A DNA stretch of 64,000 nt from Rhodoferax sp. (GTDB lineage Bacteria > Pseudomonadota > Gammaproteobacteria > Burkholderiales > Burkholderiaceae_C), in the NCBI GenBank assembly GCA_030682475.1, contig JAUXOA010000040.1:1-64000 (forward strand), given 5' to 3'. Shown one piece after another: positions 1 to 8,174 of this stretch (the first letter of the stretch is position 1; the number at the start of each line of letters is the position of its first letter). A program made the translations under genes and the position numbers. A model generated the notes under the pieces. The model was not told where the DNA came from, made no database searches, and was given only the letters and a program-made list of their open reading frames with translations.

Positions 1-10
1 GACAAGTTCT

Positions 11-45
11 CCTGTGATGTCGGGGAACATTCCCCGGCTCACAGG
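11..45. repeat. Nested inverted repeat (hairpin)
   Basis: The outer arms CCTGTGA (11-17) and TCACAGG (39-45) enclose a second perfect pair, CGGGGAA (21-27) and TTCCCCG (30-36), around a two-base loop. AAGTT and AACTT further out may extend the stem. No T-run follows on either side, so it is not a clear terminator. Confidence 0.6.
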
Positions 46-90
46 GTGCAACTTCTCATGCGTTAGCGCAGTGACCCTCCCGAACCAAAA

Positions 91-123
91 CGCGGTGGCG
101 GCCTGTGAGGACCAGCCACCGCG
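91..123. repeat. Inverted repeat, 9-bp perfect arms
   Basis: CGCGGTGGC (91-99) pairs with GCCACCGCG (115-123) across a 15-base loop. The right arm overlaps a competing small hairpin, ACCGC-GAA-GCGGT (118-130), so two alternative folds are possible. Confidence 0.6.
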
Positions 124-156
124 AAGCGGTTTAGTTCAACGTAATGTAGATGAGCG

Positions 157-180
157 GATATCCTGGAATCCCAGGATATC
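157..180. repeat. Perfect 10-bp inverted repeat
   Basis: GATATCCTGG (157-166) and CCAGGATATC (171-180) are perfect complements around a four-base spacer. It could be a dyad operator or a hairpin. No gene start lies close by. Confidence 0.65.
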
Positions 181-468
181 AGACGGGATAAACCCGAATT
201 CCGCCTCCAGATACGAATGACCCCATTCGGCGACAAGGCGCATACCGACTTGGTTCGCAGCCATTTACCCAAAAAACTGAAGTCATTTGCATCCCCTTAA
301 ACCTTGTCGCCTATCCTGGCGAAATTTGCTCAACGTCGAGTTCGCTTTCCTGACCTTACATGTTGCCTGACTATAGCCCAGTGGAGCAAGCATCTGACTG
401 ACCGTCGCTGCAAAGCCGCCTTTCGCGGGAACCCACAACTCTCTCTATGTGATCCAAAAACGTCACCC

Positions 469-597
469 GCAGAGATTGGGGCATGGTTCCCCGCCGATTT
501 AGTTACGACATAACTTGCAAGCAAGTTAGTCTCCTCTGAAACTTCGTTTTCTGGGCATTTGACAGTATGAGGCGGGGGGCCATGCCCCAATCTCTGC
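469..597. repeat. Long inverted repeat, 27-base arms (25/27 matching)
   Basis: The left arm (469-495) begins GCAGAGATTGGGGCATGG. The right arm (571-597) is its reverse complement apart from two adjacent mismatches. The 75 bases between hold another hairpin (TAACTTGC, AA, GCAAGTTA, at 511-528). The arrangement resembles a small non-autonomous element or a large RNA stem. It ends about 24 bases from the purH stop, so it may also fold at the 3' end of that transcript. Confidence 0.6.
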
Positions 598-620
598 CCC
601 CACGTCAATCCCCCGTCAGC

Positions 621-2204
621 TCAATGCCTGAAATGTCGCACGCCTGAAAACACCATGGCCACGCCGCGCTCGGCGGCGGCGGCTATCACTTCTTGGTCGC
701 GCATCGAGCCGCCGGGCTGGATGATGCAGCTTGCGCCAGCGTCCACCACCACGTCCAGGCCGTCGCGGAACGGGAAGAAGGCGTCGCTGGCGACTGCCGT
801 GCCACTCAGCGAAAGGCCCGCATGCTGGGCCTTGATACTGGCAATGCGGGCCGAATCCAGGCGGCTCATCTGGCCGGCACCGACGCCCATGGTCATGCCG
901 CCTTTGCAGAACACGATGGCGTTGCTCTTGACGTATTTGGCCACTTTCCAGGCGAACAGCAGGTCTTGCAACTGTTCCGGCGTGGGCTGTTTTTGGGTGA
1001 CGACTTTCAGATCGGCCAGCGTCAACTGGTGGTTGTCTGACGTTTGCATCAGCAGGCCGGAGCTGACGCGCTTGATGTCCATAGCGTTGCGGCCCTGGCT
1101 GCCGTCGGTGGGCAGACTGATTTTCAGGATGCGCACGTTGACCTTGCTCTTGAACACTTCCAGCGCCTCGGGCGTGAAGTCGGGCGCCATCAGCACTTCG
1201 ACGAACTGCTTGCTCACGGCCTGCGCCGCCGCAACGTCGAGCGGTCGGTTGAAGGCAATAATGCCGCCAAACGCGGAGGTTGGGTCGGTCTGAAACGCCT
1301 TGCTGTAGGCCTCCAGCGGATCGGCGCCCAGCGCCACGCCGCAGGGGTTGGCGTGTTTGATAATCACGCAGACGGTGCCGTCCTTGCTGGCATCAAAACT
1401 CTTGACACATTCCCAGGCGGCGTCGGCATCGGCGATATTGTTGTAGCTCAGCTCCTTGCCCTGCAGTTGCTGCGCGGTGACCAGCGAGCCGGGCACCGGG
1501 TGCAGGTCGCGGTAGAAGGCGGCCTGCTGGTGCGGGTTTTCGCCGTAGCGCAGGTCTTGCAGCTTGATGAACTGGCTGTTGGTCTGGGCCGGGAACAACT
1601 GGCGCGCTGGCGTGTTGTTGCCTTCTTCGAAGGTGATCGACGACAAATAGTCGCTGATGGCGCCGTCGTACTGGCTGATGCGGTTGAAGGCAGCCACCGA
1701 CAAGGCAAATTTGGTTTTGCGGGTGATGCCACCGGCTTTGAGCTCGGCCAGCACTTGCGCATACTGCGAGGCGTCCGTCAATACCGCCACATCCTTCCAG
1801 TTCTTGGCGGCGCTGCGCACCATGGCGGGGCCGCCGATGTCGATGTTCTCGATCGCGTCTTCGAGCGTGCTACCGGCCTTGGCGACGGTCGCCTCAAACG
1901 GGTACAGGTTGACCACCAGCAGGTCGATGGTGTCGATGTGGTGTGCTTTGAGCGCTGCCATGTGCTCGGGCACATCGCGGCGCGCCAGCAGGCCGCCATG
2001 CACCTTGGGATGCAAGGTTTTGACACGGCCATCGAGCATTTCTGGAAAGCCGGTGAGCTCGGCCACTTCGGTGACAGGCAAGCCCTGCTCGGTCAGCAGT
2101 CTGGCGGTGCCGCCGGTAGAAATGAGCTTGATGCCCAGCGCGTGCAGAGCCTGCGCAAACTCAAGGATGCCGGTTTTGTCGGAGACGGACAGGAGTGCGT
2201 TCAT
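621..2204 (-). CDS. purH: Bifunctional AICAR formyltransferase / IMP cyclohydrolase
   Basis: This enzyme performs the last two steps of purine synthesis in the cytosol: formylation of AICAR with 10-formyl-tetrahydrofolate, then ring closure to IMP. At 527 residues it has normal PurH length. The N-terminal MGS-like cyclohydrolase domain shows STGGTA (29-34), [12 protein letters not shown] (62-73) and [16 protein letters not shown] (about 120-135). The transformylase domain shows [12 protein letters not shown] (218-229) and the catalytic KHANPCG motif (283-289). It is the last gene of a minus-strand run dusB-fis-purH, 30 bases after fis. No strong ribosome-binding site is visible at the chosen ATG, but the N-terminus fits the family well. 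Confidence 0.97.
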   Translation of the reverse strand: MNALLSVSDKTGILEFAQALHALGIKLISTGGTARLLTEQGLPVTEVAELTGFPEMLDGRVKTLHPKVHGGLLARRDVPEHMAALKAHHIDTIDLLVVNLYPFEATVAKAGSTLEDAIENIDIGGPAMVRSAAKNWKDVAVLTDASQYAQVLAELKAGGITRKTKFALSVAAFNRISQYDGAISDYLSSITFEEGNNTPARQLFPAQTNSQFIKLQDLRYGENPHQQAAFYRDLHPVPGSLVTAQQLQGKELSYNNIADADAAWECVKSFDASKDGTVCVIIKHANPCGVALGADPLEAYSKAFQTDPTSAFGGIIAFNRPLDVAAAQAVSKQFVEVLMAPDFTPEALEVFKSKVNVRILKISLPTDGSQGRNAMDIKRVSSGLLMQTSDNHQLTLADLKVVTQKQPTPEQLQDLLFAWKVAKYVKSNAIVFCKGGMTMGVGAGQMSRLDSARIASIKAQHAGLSLSGTAVASDAFFPFRDGLDVVVDAGASCIIQPGGSMRDQEVIAAAAERGVAMVFSGVRHFRH

Positions 2205-2234
2205 GGGTTTAATAATGTGGGGGACAGGTTTTGG

Positions 2235-2471
2235 CTACTTGATCAGCTTGTGTTCGAGCAGCTTTTTACGCAGGGTGTTGCGGTTCAAGCCCAGCCATTG
2301 GGCCGCTTTGGATTGGTTGTTGTCAGTATGGTGCATGACGACTTCAAGCAGGGGTTTTTCAACCACATTGACCAGCATGTTGTACATGCCGTCCGGCTCA
2401 GTTCCCCGCAGGTCCCTGAGATAGCCCTCCAGACTGGTGCGCACGCATTCTTCGATCTGCTTTTTGCTCAT
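2235..2471 (-). CDS. fis: Fis-family nucleoid-associated DNA-binding protein
   Basis: Fis bends DNA and modulates rRNA transcription, recombination and chromosome structure. The 78-residue product is shorter than the 98-residue E. coli protein, as is common in beta-proteobacteria, and lacks part of the N-terminal hairpin arm. The C-terminal helix-turn-helix (about residues 53-74, NQSKAAQWLGLNRNTLRKKL) is intact. Its ATG overlaps the dusB stop by four bases, so the two are probably translationally coupled. The dusB-fis pairing is widely conserved. Confidence 0.95.
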   Translation of the reverse strand: MSKKQIEECVRTSLEGYLRDLRGTEPDGMYNMLVNVVEKPLLEVVMHHTDNNQSKAAQWLGLNRNTLRKKLLEHKLIK

Positions 2472-3520
2472 GCTGCCGTCTCCATATGCTTTTCTTCCTG
2501 ACTTGCAAAATGATTCGGAGTGACACCCGGAATCCGGTCCATGCGCTCGTTCAACTGGTCAAAAAAATCAGCCACGGCGCTCGCCTGCTGACCACAGTTC
2601 TCTATCAAATTCATGCGCGCACGAAAGTCATCGCCGCCCGGCAAGGACTTGACATACCAGCCAATGTGCTTGCGCGCGGTCCGCACCCCGGAGAACTCAC
2701 CGTACAGTGCGTAATGGTCTTGCAGGTGGTCCAGCAGCAAGTGCTTGACCTCGGCCACCAGCGGTGCCGCCAGGTGGGTGCCGGTGGCCATGAAATGCGC
2801 CAGCTCGCGAAAAATCCAGGGCCGGCCCTGTGCTGCCCGGCCAATCATGACTGCATCGGCCTTTGTCGCCGCCAGCACCTGGCGCGCTTTCTCCGGCGTA
2901 TCGATATCACCATTGGCCACTACCGGCACACCAACCGCCGCCTTGACCGCAGCAATGGTGTCGTACTCCGCTTGCCCGCCATAGCCCTGTTCGCGGGTAC
3001 GCCCGTGCACCGCGATCATCTGCACGCCGGCGCACTCGGCCGCCCGCGCCAGCCGCACCGCATTTTTTTGCGCCTGACACCAGCCGGTGCGCATTTTGAG
3101 GGTGACCGGCACGCCACGCGGCGCACAGACTGCCACCACCGCCGCCACGATGGACAAGGCCAGGGCCTCATCCTGCATGAGCGCGGAGCCGGCCCATTTG
3201 TTGCACACCTTTTTGGCCGGGCAACCCATGTTGATGTCAATAATCTGGGCGCCCCGGTCGATGTTGTAGGCTGCCGCTTCGCCCATCATCAGCGGCTCTG
3301 TGCCGGCAATCTGCACCGCAATCAGGCCGGGCTCACCCTCGTGGTTGGCGCGGCGGGAAGTTTTGAGCGTGTTCCACAAGTCCGGCCGGCTCGTGACCAT
3401 CTCACTGACCGCATAAGCCGCACCCAGCTTTTTGCAAAGCTGGCGGAAAGGGCGGTCTGTCACACCTGCCATGGGTGCAACAAAGAAAGGATTGGCCAGG
3501 ATAAATGGACCGATGTTCAT
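2468..3520 (-). CDS. dusB: tRNA-dihydrouridine synthase B
   Basis: A flavin enzyme that reduces specific uridines in the tRNA D-loop using NADPH. The TIM-barrel start shows APMAGVTDRPFR (15-26), and the active-site motif NMGCPAKKVC puts the catalytic Cys at residue 100. A HGRTREQGYGG segment (about 174-184) contacts FMN or tRNA in this family. At 350 residues it is slightly longer than E. coli DusB (321), with an extended C-terminus. It heads the dusB-fis-purH run and is transcribed away from yqaA, which starts about 150 bases upstream on the other strand. Confidence 0.96.
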   Translation of the reverse strand: MNIGPFILANPFFVAPMAGVTDRPFRQLCKKLGAAYAVSEMVTSRPDLWNTLKTSRRANHEGEPGLIAVQIAGTEPLMMGEAAAYNIDRGAQIIDINMGCPAKKVCNKWAGSALMQDEALALSIVAAVVAVCAPRGVPVTLKMRTGWCQAQKNAVRLARAAECAGVQMIAVHGRTREQGYGGQAEYDTIAAVKAAVGVPVVANGDIDTPEKARQVLAATKADAVMIGRAAQGRPWIFRELAHFMATGTHLAAPLVAEVKHLLLDHLQDHYALYGEFSGVRTARKHIGWYVKSLPGGDDFRARMNLIENCGQQASAVADFFDQLNERMDRIPGVTPNHFASQEEKHMETAA

Positions 3521-3667
3521 GCGAACAAATCGAAGAGGACGAGGTGGAACAAGGTGTTGGAGTCTGGGGCGGCGTAATGCCAGTCGATGATTCTAACTGC
3601 CCAATATTTCAGCAATTCAAACGCGGTGCGCTGGCGCGTGCGACGGTCTGCCTATACTCACGCACCC

Positions 3668-4150
3668 ATGGAAGCCTGGCTCGAACACCTACTGATACTT
3701 CTCGCACTGCCAAAATTCGGGTTGAGCACGGTGTTTGTGGTGTCATTCATTTCTGCCACGCTCCTTCCCCTGGGCTCAGAGCCTGCGGTTTTCGGACTGG
3801 TCAAGCTCAACCCGGAACTTTTTTGGCCCGCCATTCTGGTCGCCACTGCCGGCAACACCCTGGGCGGCGCGGTGAGCTGGGCCATGGGCTTGGCCTCGCA
3901 CAAAGTGCTGGACAAATACAGCCACTCCCAACATCACATCCGGGCCCTCGACTGGCTGGAACGCATTGGCCCCAAGGCCTGCCTGCTGAGCTGGCTGCCG
4001 ATCGTGGGGGACCCGCTGTGTGCCGTAGCAGGCTGGCTCAAGCTGCCCTTCTGGCCCTGCTTCGCCTACATGGCGGTTGGCAAGTTCGCGCGCTATGTGA
4101 CGATGACCGCCGCGCTGCTGTGGGTGTTCCCGGGCATCTTGAAATTCTGA
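3668..4150 (+). CDS. yqaA: YqaA-family (VTT/SNARE-associated) inner membrane protein
   Basis: A small membrane protein related to E. coli YqaA and more distantly to DedA. Its exact function is unknown, but the fold is linked to lipid or ion transport across the inner membrane. I chose the ATG at 3668 (160 residues, MEAWLEHLL...) over an upstream ATG at 3587 because the extra residues are charged and unlike the family. Family segments visible are SFISATLLPLGSE, ATAGNTLGGAVSWAMG and LSWLPIVGDPLCAVAGWLK, the last typical of YqaA. Four hydrophobic segments are likely. It converges on ychF with an 18-base gap. Confidence 0.88.
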   Translation: MEAWLEHLLILLALPKFGLSTVFVVSFISATLLPLGSEPAVFGLVKLNPELFWPAILVATAGNTLGGAVSWAMGLASHKVLDKYSHSQHHIRALDWLERIGPKACLLSWLPIVGDPLCAVAGWLKLPFWPCFAYMAVGKFARYVTMTAALLWVFPGILKF

Positions 4151-4168
4151 GACGACGCTGAATACCTC

Positions 4169-5260
4169 TCAGGGGCTGAACAGGAAGTTCATCACATCGC
4201 CGTCCTTGACGATGTATTCCTTGCCTTCGCTGCGCATCTTGCCGGCGTCTTTGGCGCCCTGCTCGCCCTTGTAGCTGATGAAGTCGTCAAAAGCGATGGT
4301 CTGGGCGCGGATGTAGCCCTTCTCGAAATCGGTGTGGATCACACCTGCCGCTTGCGGGCCGGTATCACCCACGTGAATGGTCCAGGCGCGCACCTCTTTC
4401 ACACCCGCCGTGAAGTAGGTTTGCAGGCCCAGCAGCTTGTAGGCGGCCACGATCAGGCGGTTCAGGCCCGGCTCGTCCTGACCGATTTCATGGAGGAACA
4501 TTTTTTTGTCTTCCTCCTCCATGTCGGCCATTTCGGCTTCGATCTTGGCGCAGATCGCCACCACCGGCGCGTTTTGCGCGGCGGCGTAGGCCGTCAGGCG
4601 GTCCAGGAAAGGGTTGTTCTCAAAGCCATCTTCGGCCACGTTGGCCACAAACATGGTGGGCTTGGCAGTAATCAGGAAAAACTGCGTCAACAGCGGCAAC
4701 TCTTCTCTGCTGAAGTCCAGAGTACGAACCGGCTTGGCGTCGTTCAGTGCAGCTTGGCATTTTTCCAGAATTGCCACCAGCTTGATCGACTCCTTGTCGC
4801 CCGAGCGCGCGGTCTTGGTGACGCGGTGCAAGGCCTTTTCAACCGCCGTCAAATCCGCCAGGCACAACTCGGTCTGGATCACTTCAATGTCAGAGATCGG
4901 GTCCACCTTGCCGGCCACGTGGATCACGTTCTCGTCTTCAAAGCAGCGCACCACATTGAGGGTGGCGTCGGTCTCGCGAATGTGGGCCAGGAATTTGTTG
5001 CCCAGGCCCTCGCCGGTGCTGGCGCCAGCGACCAGGCCGGCGATGTCGACAAACTCCACGATGGCCGGCACGATGCGCTCAGGCTTGACGATGGCAGCCA
5101 GCGCGGCCAGCCGCGGGTCTGGCACTTCCACCATGCCCACATTGGGCTCGATGGTGCAAAAGGGATAGTTCTCCGCCGCAATGCCCGCCTTGGTCAGGGC
5201 ATTGAACAGGGTCGATTTACCGACGTTGGGCAAACCCACAATGCCACATTTCAAACTCAT
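4169..5260 (-). CDS. ychF: Redox-regulated Obg-like ATPase YchF
   Basis: A universally conserved P-loop ATPase of the OLA1/YchF group that binds ribosomes and affects translation-start choice and oxidative-stress responses. At 363 residues it has family length. The P-loop is GLPNVGKS (9-16) and the G3 motif is DIAG (about 71-74). The G4 segment reads NVAEDG instead of NKxD, which is the known reason these proteins prefer ATP over GTP. A C-terminal TGS domain runs from about residue 280 and ends in DGDVMNFLF. An AAGG lies about ten bases before the ATG. Confidence 0.97.
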   Translation of the reverse strand: MSLKCGIVGLPNVGKSTLFNALTKAGIAAENYPFCTIEPNVGMVEVPDPRLAALAAIVKPERIVPAIVEFVDIAGLVAGASTGEGLGNKFLAHIRETDATLNVVRCFEDENVIHVAGKVDPISDIEVIQTELCLADLTAVEKALHRVTKTARSGDKESIKLVAILEKCQAALNDAKPVRTLDFSREELPLLTQFFLITAKPTMFVANVAEDGFENNPFLDRLTAYAAAQNAPVVAICAKIEAEMADMEEEDKKMFLHEIGQDEPGLNRLIVAAYKLLGLQTYFTAGVKEVRAWTIHVGDTGPQAAGVIHTDFEKGYIRAQTIAFDDFISYKGEQGAKDAGKMRSEGKEYIVKDGDVMNFLFSP

Positions 5261-5305
5261 GGAATACCTTAAAAATCAGGGTGACAAGTGTATGCGATGC
5301 GCGGT

Positions 5306-6211
5306 TCATTCGAAGCTGAAATCGCCCGAAACCGCCTGGCCCACGCGCAGGACCGTGTCCACCCCGCTGAGCACGATGGCATTCATGCCAAACGTGACCG
5401 CGCCACCCAGCCGGGCATCCTGCCGATAGCTTTGCAGCATGTCGCCGACAACGGGGGTGCTCAACGCCGTGACCGGGTCGATGTTCGGGATGGGGCAGCG
5501 CGCACAGGGCTTGACCGGTTTGAGGACGGCCTCGCCCTGCCCTGTGGCAAGGTGCAGCGTGCCGAGCCGGTCTTCATCGTGCGCCTCCAGCCCCGAGAGA
5601 ACGATGTTGGGCCGAAAGCGCTCCACCGCCACGGCGCCCTGTCCCGCCGCCAGCAGCCGGGTATTGAGTGCGTCCAGCGACGCCTCGCCCAGCACCAGCA
5701 AGGGATACGCATCACTGAACTGGTTGGGCGCCGCCACCCCGCCCGTCCACTTCATGTCCGAGAGACGCTGGTGTTCCGGGTCAAACCGCACCAGCCGGTA
5801 TTTTTTTGCATGTGCCGCCGGCGCGCCGTCTTGCGGCAGGGATAAAAAATCTGTAAACCATTGCGCCGCCACATCGCCCATGTCAAAGGCCGGCACCACG
5901 TCGTCCCAGACCCTGGCCGTCGTCGCCTGTTCCACCGCATCGAGTGCCATGTGCAAAGCCAGCATGCCGGGCGCACGCAGCACCAGTTCATGTGTCTTCA
6001 ATTGGGGTTTGACCAGCGCCAGCCGGGGCACCTCACGCTGCGAGACGAACTCTCCCGCCGGACCCACCACCATCCAGGCGCGGTCCAGATCGAGCCCGGT
6101 CCCGGTCAGGACCGCCTGCTGCACCTCCACGCCGGCACACGATTTGACCGGGTAAACAAAAAGGCGCGCGATTTTTGCGCTCACGTCCCGCACGGGCAAA
6201 GTAGAAGACAT
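5306..6211 (-). CDS. MOSC domain-containing protein (YcbX-like)
   Basis: A MOSC N-terminal beta-barrel (LFVYPVKSCAGVEVQ) is followed by the MOSC domain, with the Cys-bearing stretch KPCARCPIPNIDPVTA near the C-terminus. YcbX-type proteins bind molybdenum cofactor and help reduce N-hydroxylated base analogues. That activity is inferred by family here. I took the ATG at 6211 (301 residues) because it is preceded by AAGGAA and gives a normal N-terminus. An in-frame ATG at 6289 would add 26 unrelated residues and run toward the divergent monooxygenase gene. Confidence 0.88.
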   Translation of the reverse strand: MSSTLPVRDVSAKIARLFVYPVKSCAGVEVQQAVLTGTGLDLDRAWMVVGPAGEFVSQREVPRLALVKPQLKTHELVLRAPGMLALHMALDAVEQATTARVWDDVVPAFDMGDVAAQWFTDFLSLPQDGAPAAHAKKYRLVRFDPEHQRLSDMKWTGGVAAPNQFSDAYPLLVLGEASLDALNTRLLAAGQGAVAVERFRPNIVLSGLEAHDEDRLGTLHLATGQGEAVLKPVKPCARCPIPNIDPVTALSTPVVGDMLQSYRQDARLGGAVTFGMNAIVLSGVDTVLRVGQAVSGDFSFE

Positions 6212-6309
6212 GTTCACTTGAAGATTCCTTTGGGCAACGGGTTCCTGATTTGAGGCCGGACCGGCGCACGCCGATACCAGATTCTGCACTGCCTTCTACA
6301 ATCTCCCCC

Positions 6310-7428
6310 ATGGCTCAACCCTTTGACGTTTGTATTCGTGGCGGCGGCATGGTGGGCCGCACCCTGGCGCTGCTGTTGGCGCGCGAACGCCTGCGCGTCG
6401 GCCTGGTGGCGCCAGCACCGCCCGGCGCCGCTGCCGGCACCGGCGATGTGCGGGCCTATGCCCTGAACCTCAAATCAAAAAATCTGCTGGAATCTTTGCG
6501 CTGCTGGCCCGATGCCCTGCATGCGACCGAAGTGCTGGCTATGCAGGTCAAGGGCGATGCGGGTGGCGAGGTGAACTTCAGCGCCGCCGAGCTCAAGGTC
6601 CCCGGCCTGACCTGGATTGTGGACGTGCCGGTGCTCGAAGCCCAGTTGGCCGAAGCCGTGCGGTTTCAGCCGCAAATCGAATTGCTCGATGCACCCCAGC
6701 CCGCCGCACTGACCGTGATCTGCGAAGGCAAGGCCAGCAGCACGCGCGCCGAGTTCGGCATCGGCTTTGATGTCACGCCCTATCCCCAGCGGGCGATCGC
6801 AGCGCGTCTGGCGTGCGAATCGCCCCATGCCCAAACTGCGCGTCAGTGGTTTTCTGAGGGCGAAATTTTGGCTTTTTTGCCGATGGCGGGGCCGCAAGGG
6901 AACTCTGTTGCCATTGTCTGGTCTGTTCAAGAGGGCCGCGCGCAGGCACTGCTGGAGGAAAGTCCAGCCGAGTTCTGCCAAAAGCTCGAAGCCGTCAGTC
7001 AGGACTGTCTTGGCAAGCTCACCCTGATCAGCGAGCGAAGCGCGTGGCCACTGCAAATGGCACGCGCAGACCGCTGGACCGGGATCTGCGCGGGCAAGGC
7101 CTGGGCCTTGGCGGGCGACGCCGCACACAATGTGCATCCGCTGGCCGGGCAAGGCCTGAATTTGGGACTGTCCGACGTGACCGCGTTGGCGGCGGTACTG
7201 CATGAGCGCGAATACTGGCGTCCTGTAGGTGATGAAAAACTGCTGCGGCGTTATGAGCGCTCGCGCAAGGCAGAGGTGGGGGCCATGGCTGCCACGATGG
7301 ATGGTCTGCAGCAGTTGTTTTCGCAGCATGGCGCCCCTTGGCAGGCCGTGCGCAACTGGGGCATGAACGGGTTTGAGCGCAGCGGCCTGATCAAGCAATG
7401 GGTCGCACGCCAGGCCATCGGGTTTTAA
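6310..7428 (+). CDS. FAD-dependent monooxygenase of the UbiH/UbiF family
   Basis: A 372-residue flavoprotein hydroxylase. The N-terminal GxGxxG FAD-binding motif is GGGMVG (11-16). The second FAD motif, GDAAHNVHPLAGQG, starts near residue 269 with Asp270. Family members hydroxylate the ubiquinone ring at C5, C6 or C1, acting on membrane-bound intermediates. Which position this one modifies cannot be read from the sequence. The upstream in-frame ATG at 6250 lies in the promoter space shared with the MOSC gene and adds an unrelated leader, so 6310 is preferred. dsbC follows after about 20 bases. Confidence 0.88.
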   Translation: MAQPFDVCIRGGGMVGRTLALLLARERLRVGLVAPAPPGAAAGTGDVRAYALNLKSKNLLESLRCWPDALHATEVLAMQVKGDAGGEVNFSAAELKVPGLTWIVDVPVLEAQLAEAVRFQPQIELLDAPQPAALTVICEGKASSTRAEFGIGFDVTPYPQRAIAARLACESPHAQTARQWFSEGEILAFLPMAGPQGNSVAIVWSVQEGRAQALLEESPAEFCQKLEAVSQDCLGKLTLISERSAWPLQMARADRWTGICAGKAWALAGDAAHNVHPLAGQGLNLGLSDVTALAAVLHEREYWRPVGDEKLLRRYERSRKAEVGAMAATMDGLQQLFSQHGAPWQAVRNWGMNGFERSGLIKQWVARQAIGF

Positions 7429-7448
7429 TATTTTTAATGTTTGAATGG

Positions 7449-8174
7449 ATGACGATGATGATGAAACTGATGAAGACCGTGTTGATCGCCGCCGCCCTGG
7501 CGGCTACTTTGAGCGCCGCAGCGCAAGAGGCCACCATCCGCAAGAACCTGGGCGAGCGGATCCCCCAACTGCAAAAAATCGACGAGGTATCCAAAAGCCC
7601 GATGCCGGGCCTGTTTGAGATTCGTGTCAACGGCACGGAGATTTACTACACCGATGCCGAGGGCAATTTTTTGCTTCAGGGCAATCTGATTGACACCAAA
7701 CAACGCCGCAACCTGACTGAAGAACGGGTCGACAAGTTGACCGCCATCAGTTTCGACTCGCTGCCGCTCAAGGACGCCATCACCATCGTGCGCGGCAACG
7801 GCAAACGCAAGCTGGCGGTCTTTGCCGACCCCAACTGCAGCTTCTGCAAGAAGTTTGAGCGGGATTTGCTCCAAGTGGACAACGTGACAGTTCACCTGTT
7901 CCTCTACCCCATTCTCAGTGCCGACTCGAACGAGAAGTCCAGGCACATCTGGTGTGCCAAAGACAAAGCCAAAGCCTGGCTAGACTGGATGGTGCGTGAC
8001 CAGTTGCCCAAAGCGGCAAGCTGCGATAGCGCAGCCATCGAACGCAACATCGAAATCGGTCGCAAGTACAAGATTAACGGCACACCTCTTTCGATCTTCG
8101 CTGATGGCTCCAGAGTGCCCGGGGCGATTGGCGCTGCGGAAGTTGAGAAACGTCTGACTACAGTCAAAAACTGA
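7449..8174 (+). CDS. dsbC: Periplasmic thiol:disulfide isomerase DsbC
   Basis: A disulfide-bond isomerase that acts on misfolded periplasmic proteins. A Sec signal peptide is clear (MMMKLMKTVLIAAALAATL, then SAAAQ), followed by an N-terminal dimerisation domain and a thioredoxin fold. The CSFC active site (Cys130 and Cys133 counted from 7449) sits in FADPNCSFCKKF, with a GTP cis-proline loop (NGTPLSIF) near the C-terminus. Several ATG codons between 7449 and 7470 could start it. All give the same mature protein of about 218 residues. Its TGA overlaps the next ATG by one base. Confidence 0.93.
   Translation: MTMMMKLMKTVLIAAALAATLSAAAQEATIRKNLGERIPQLQKIDEVSKSPMPGLFEIRVNGTEIYYTDAEGNFLLQGNLIDTKQRRNLTEERVDKLTAISFDSLPLKDAITIVRGNGKRKLAVFADPNCSFCKKFERDLLQVDNVTVHLFLYPILSADSNEKSRHIWCAKDKAKAWLDWMVRDQLPKAASCDSAAIERNIEIGRKYKINGTPLSIFADGSRVPGAIGAAEVEKRLTTVKN

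Larger units (their letters stand above)
1..620. other. Non-coding, hairpin-rich region downstream of purH
   Basis: No convincing gene is seen in these 620 bases: the short open frames overlap one another on both strands and resemble no family I recognise. The stretch holds several inverted repeats: 11-45, 91-123, 118-130, 157-180, 307-322, 511-528, and a long pair at 469-495/571-597. It lies on the 3' side of purH, where related genomes usually carry another gene. It could be a decayed mobile element, a structured RNA or a chain of palindromic repeats. The sequence alone does not decide. Confidence 0.6.

Noticed and set aside
60-160. Possible integron attC site (CGCGAAGCGG core followed by TTCAACGT)
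   Set aside because: The core resembles attC hairpins, but no correctly spaced RYYYAAC and GTTRRRY ends were found and no integrase or cassette genes are present.
1044-2501. Long open frame of 485 codons on the plus strand
   Set aside because: It lies opposite purH and fis, whose products are unmistakable. High GC content creates long antisense frames.
3505-4161. Alternative 218-codon frame over yqaA
   Set aside because: Same strand but a different frame. The yqaA frame encodes the recognisable membrane protein, whereas this one gives a basic, unstructured product.
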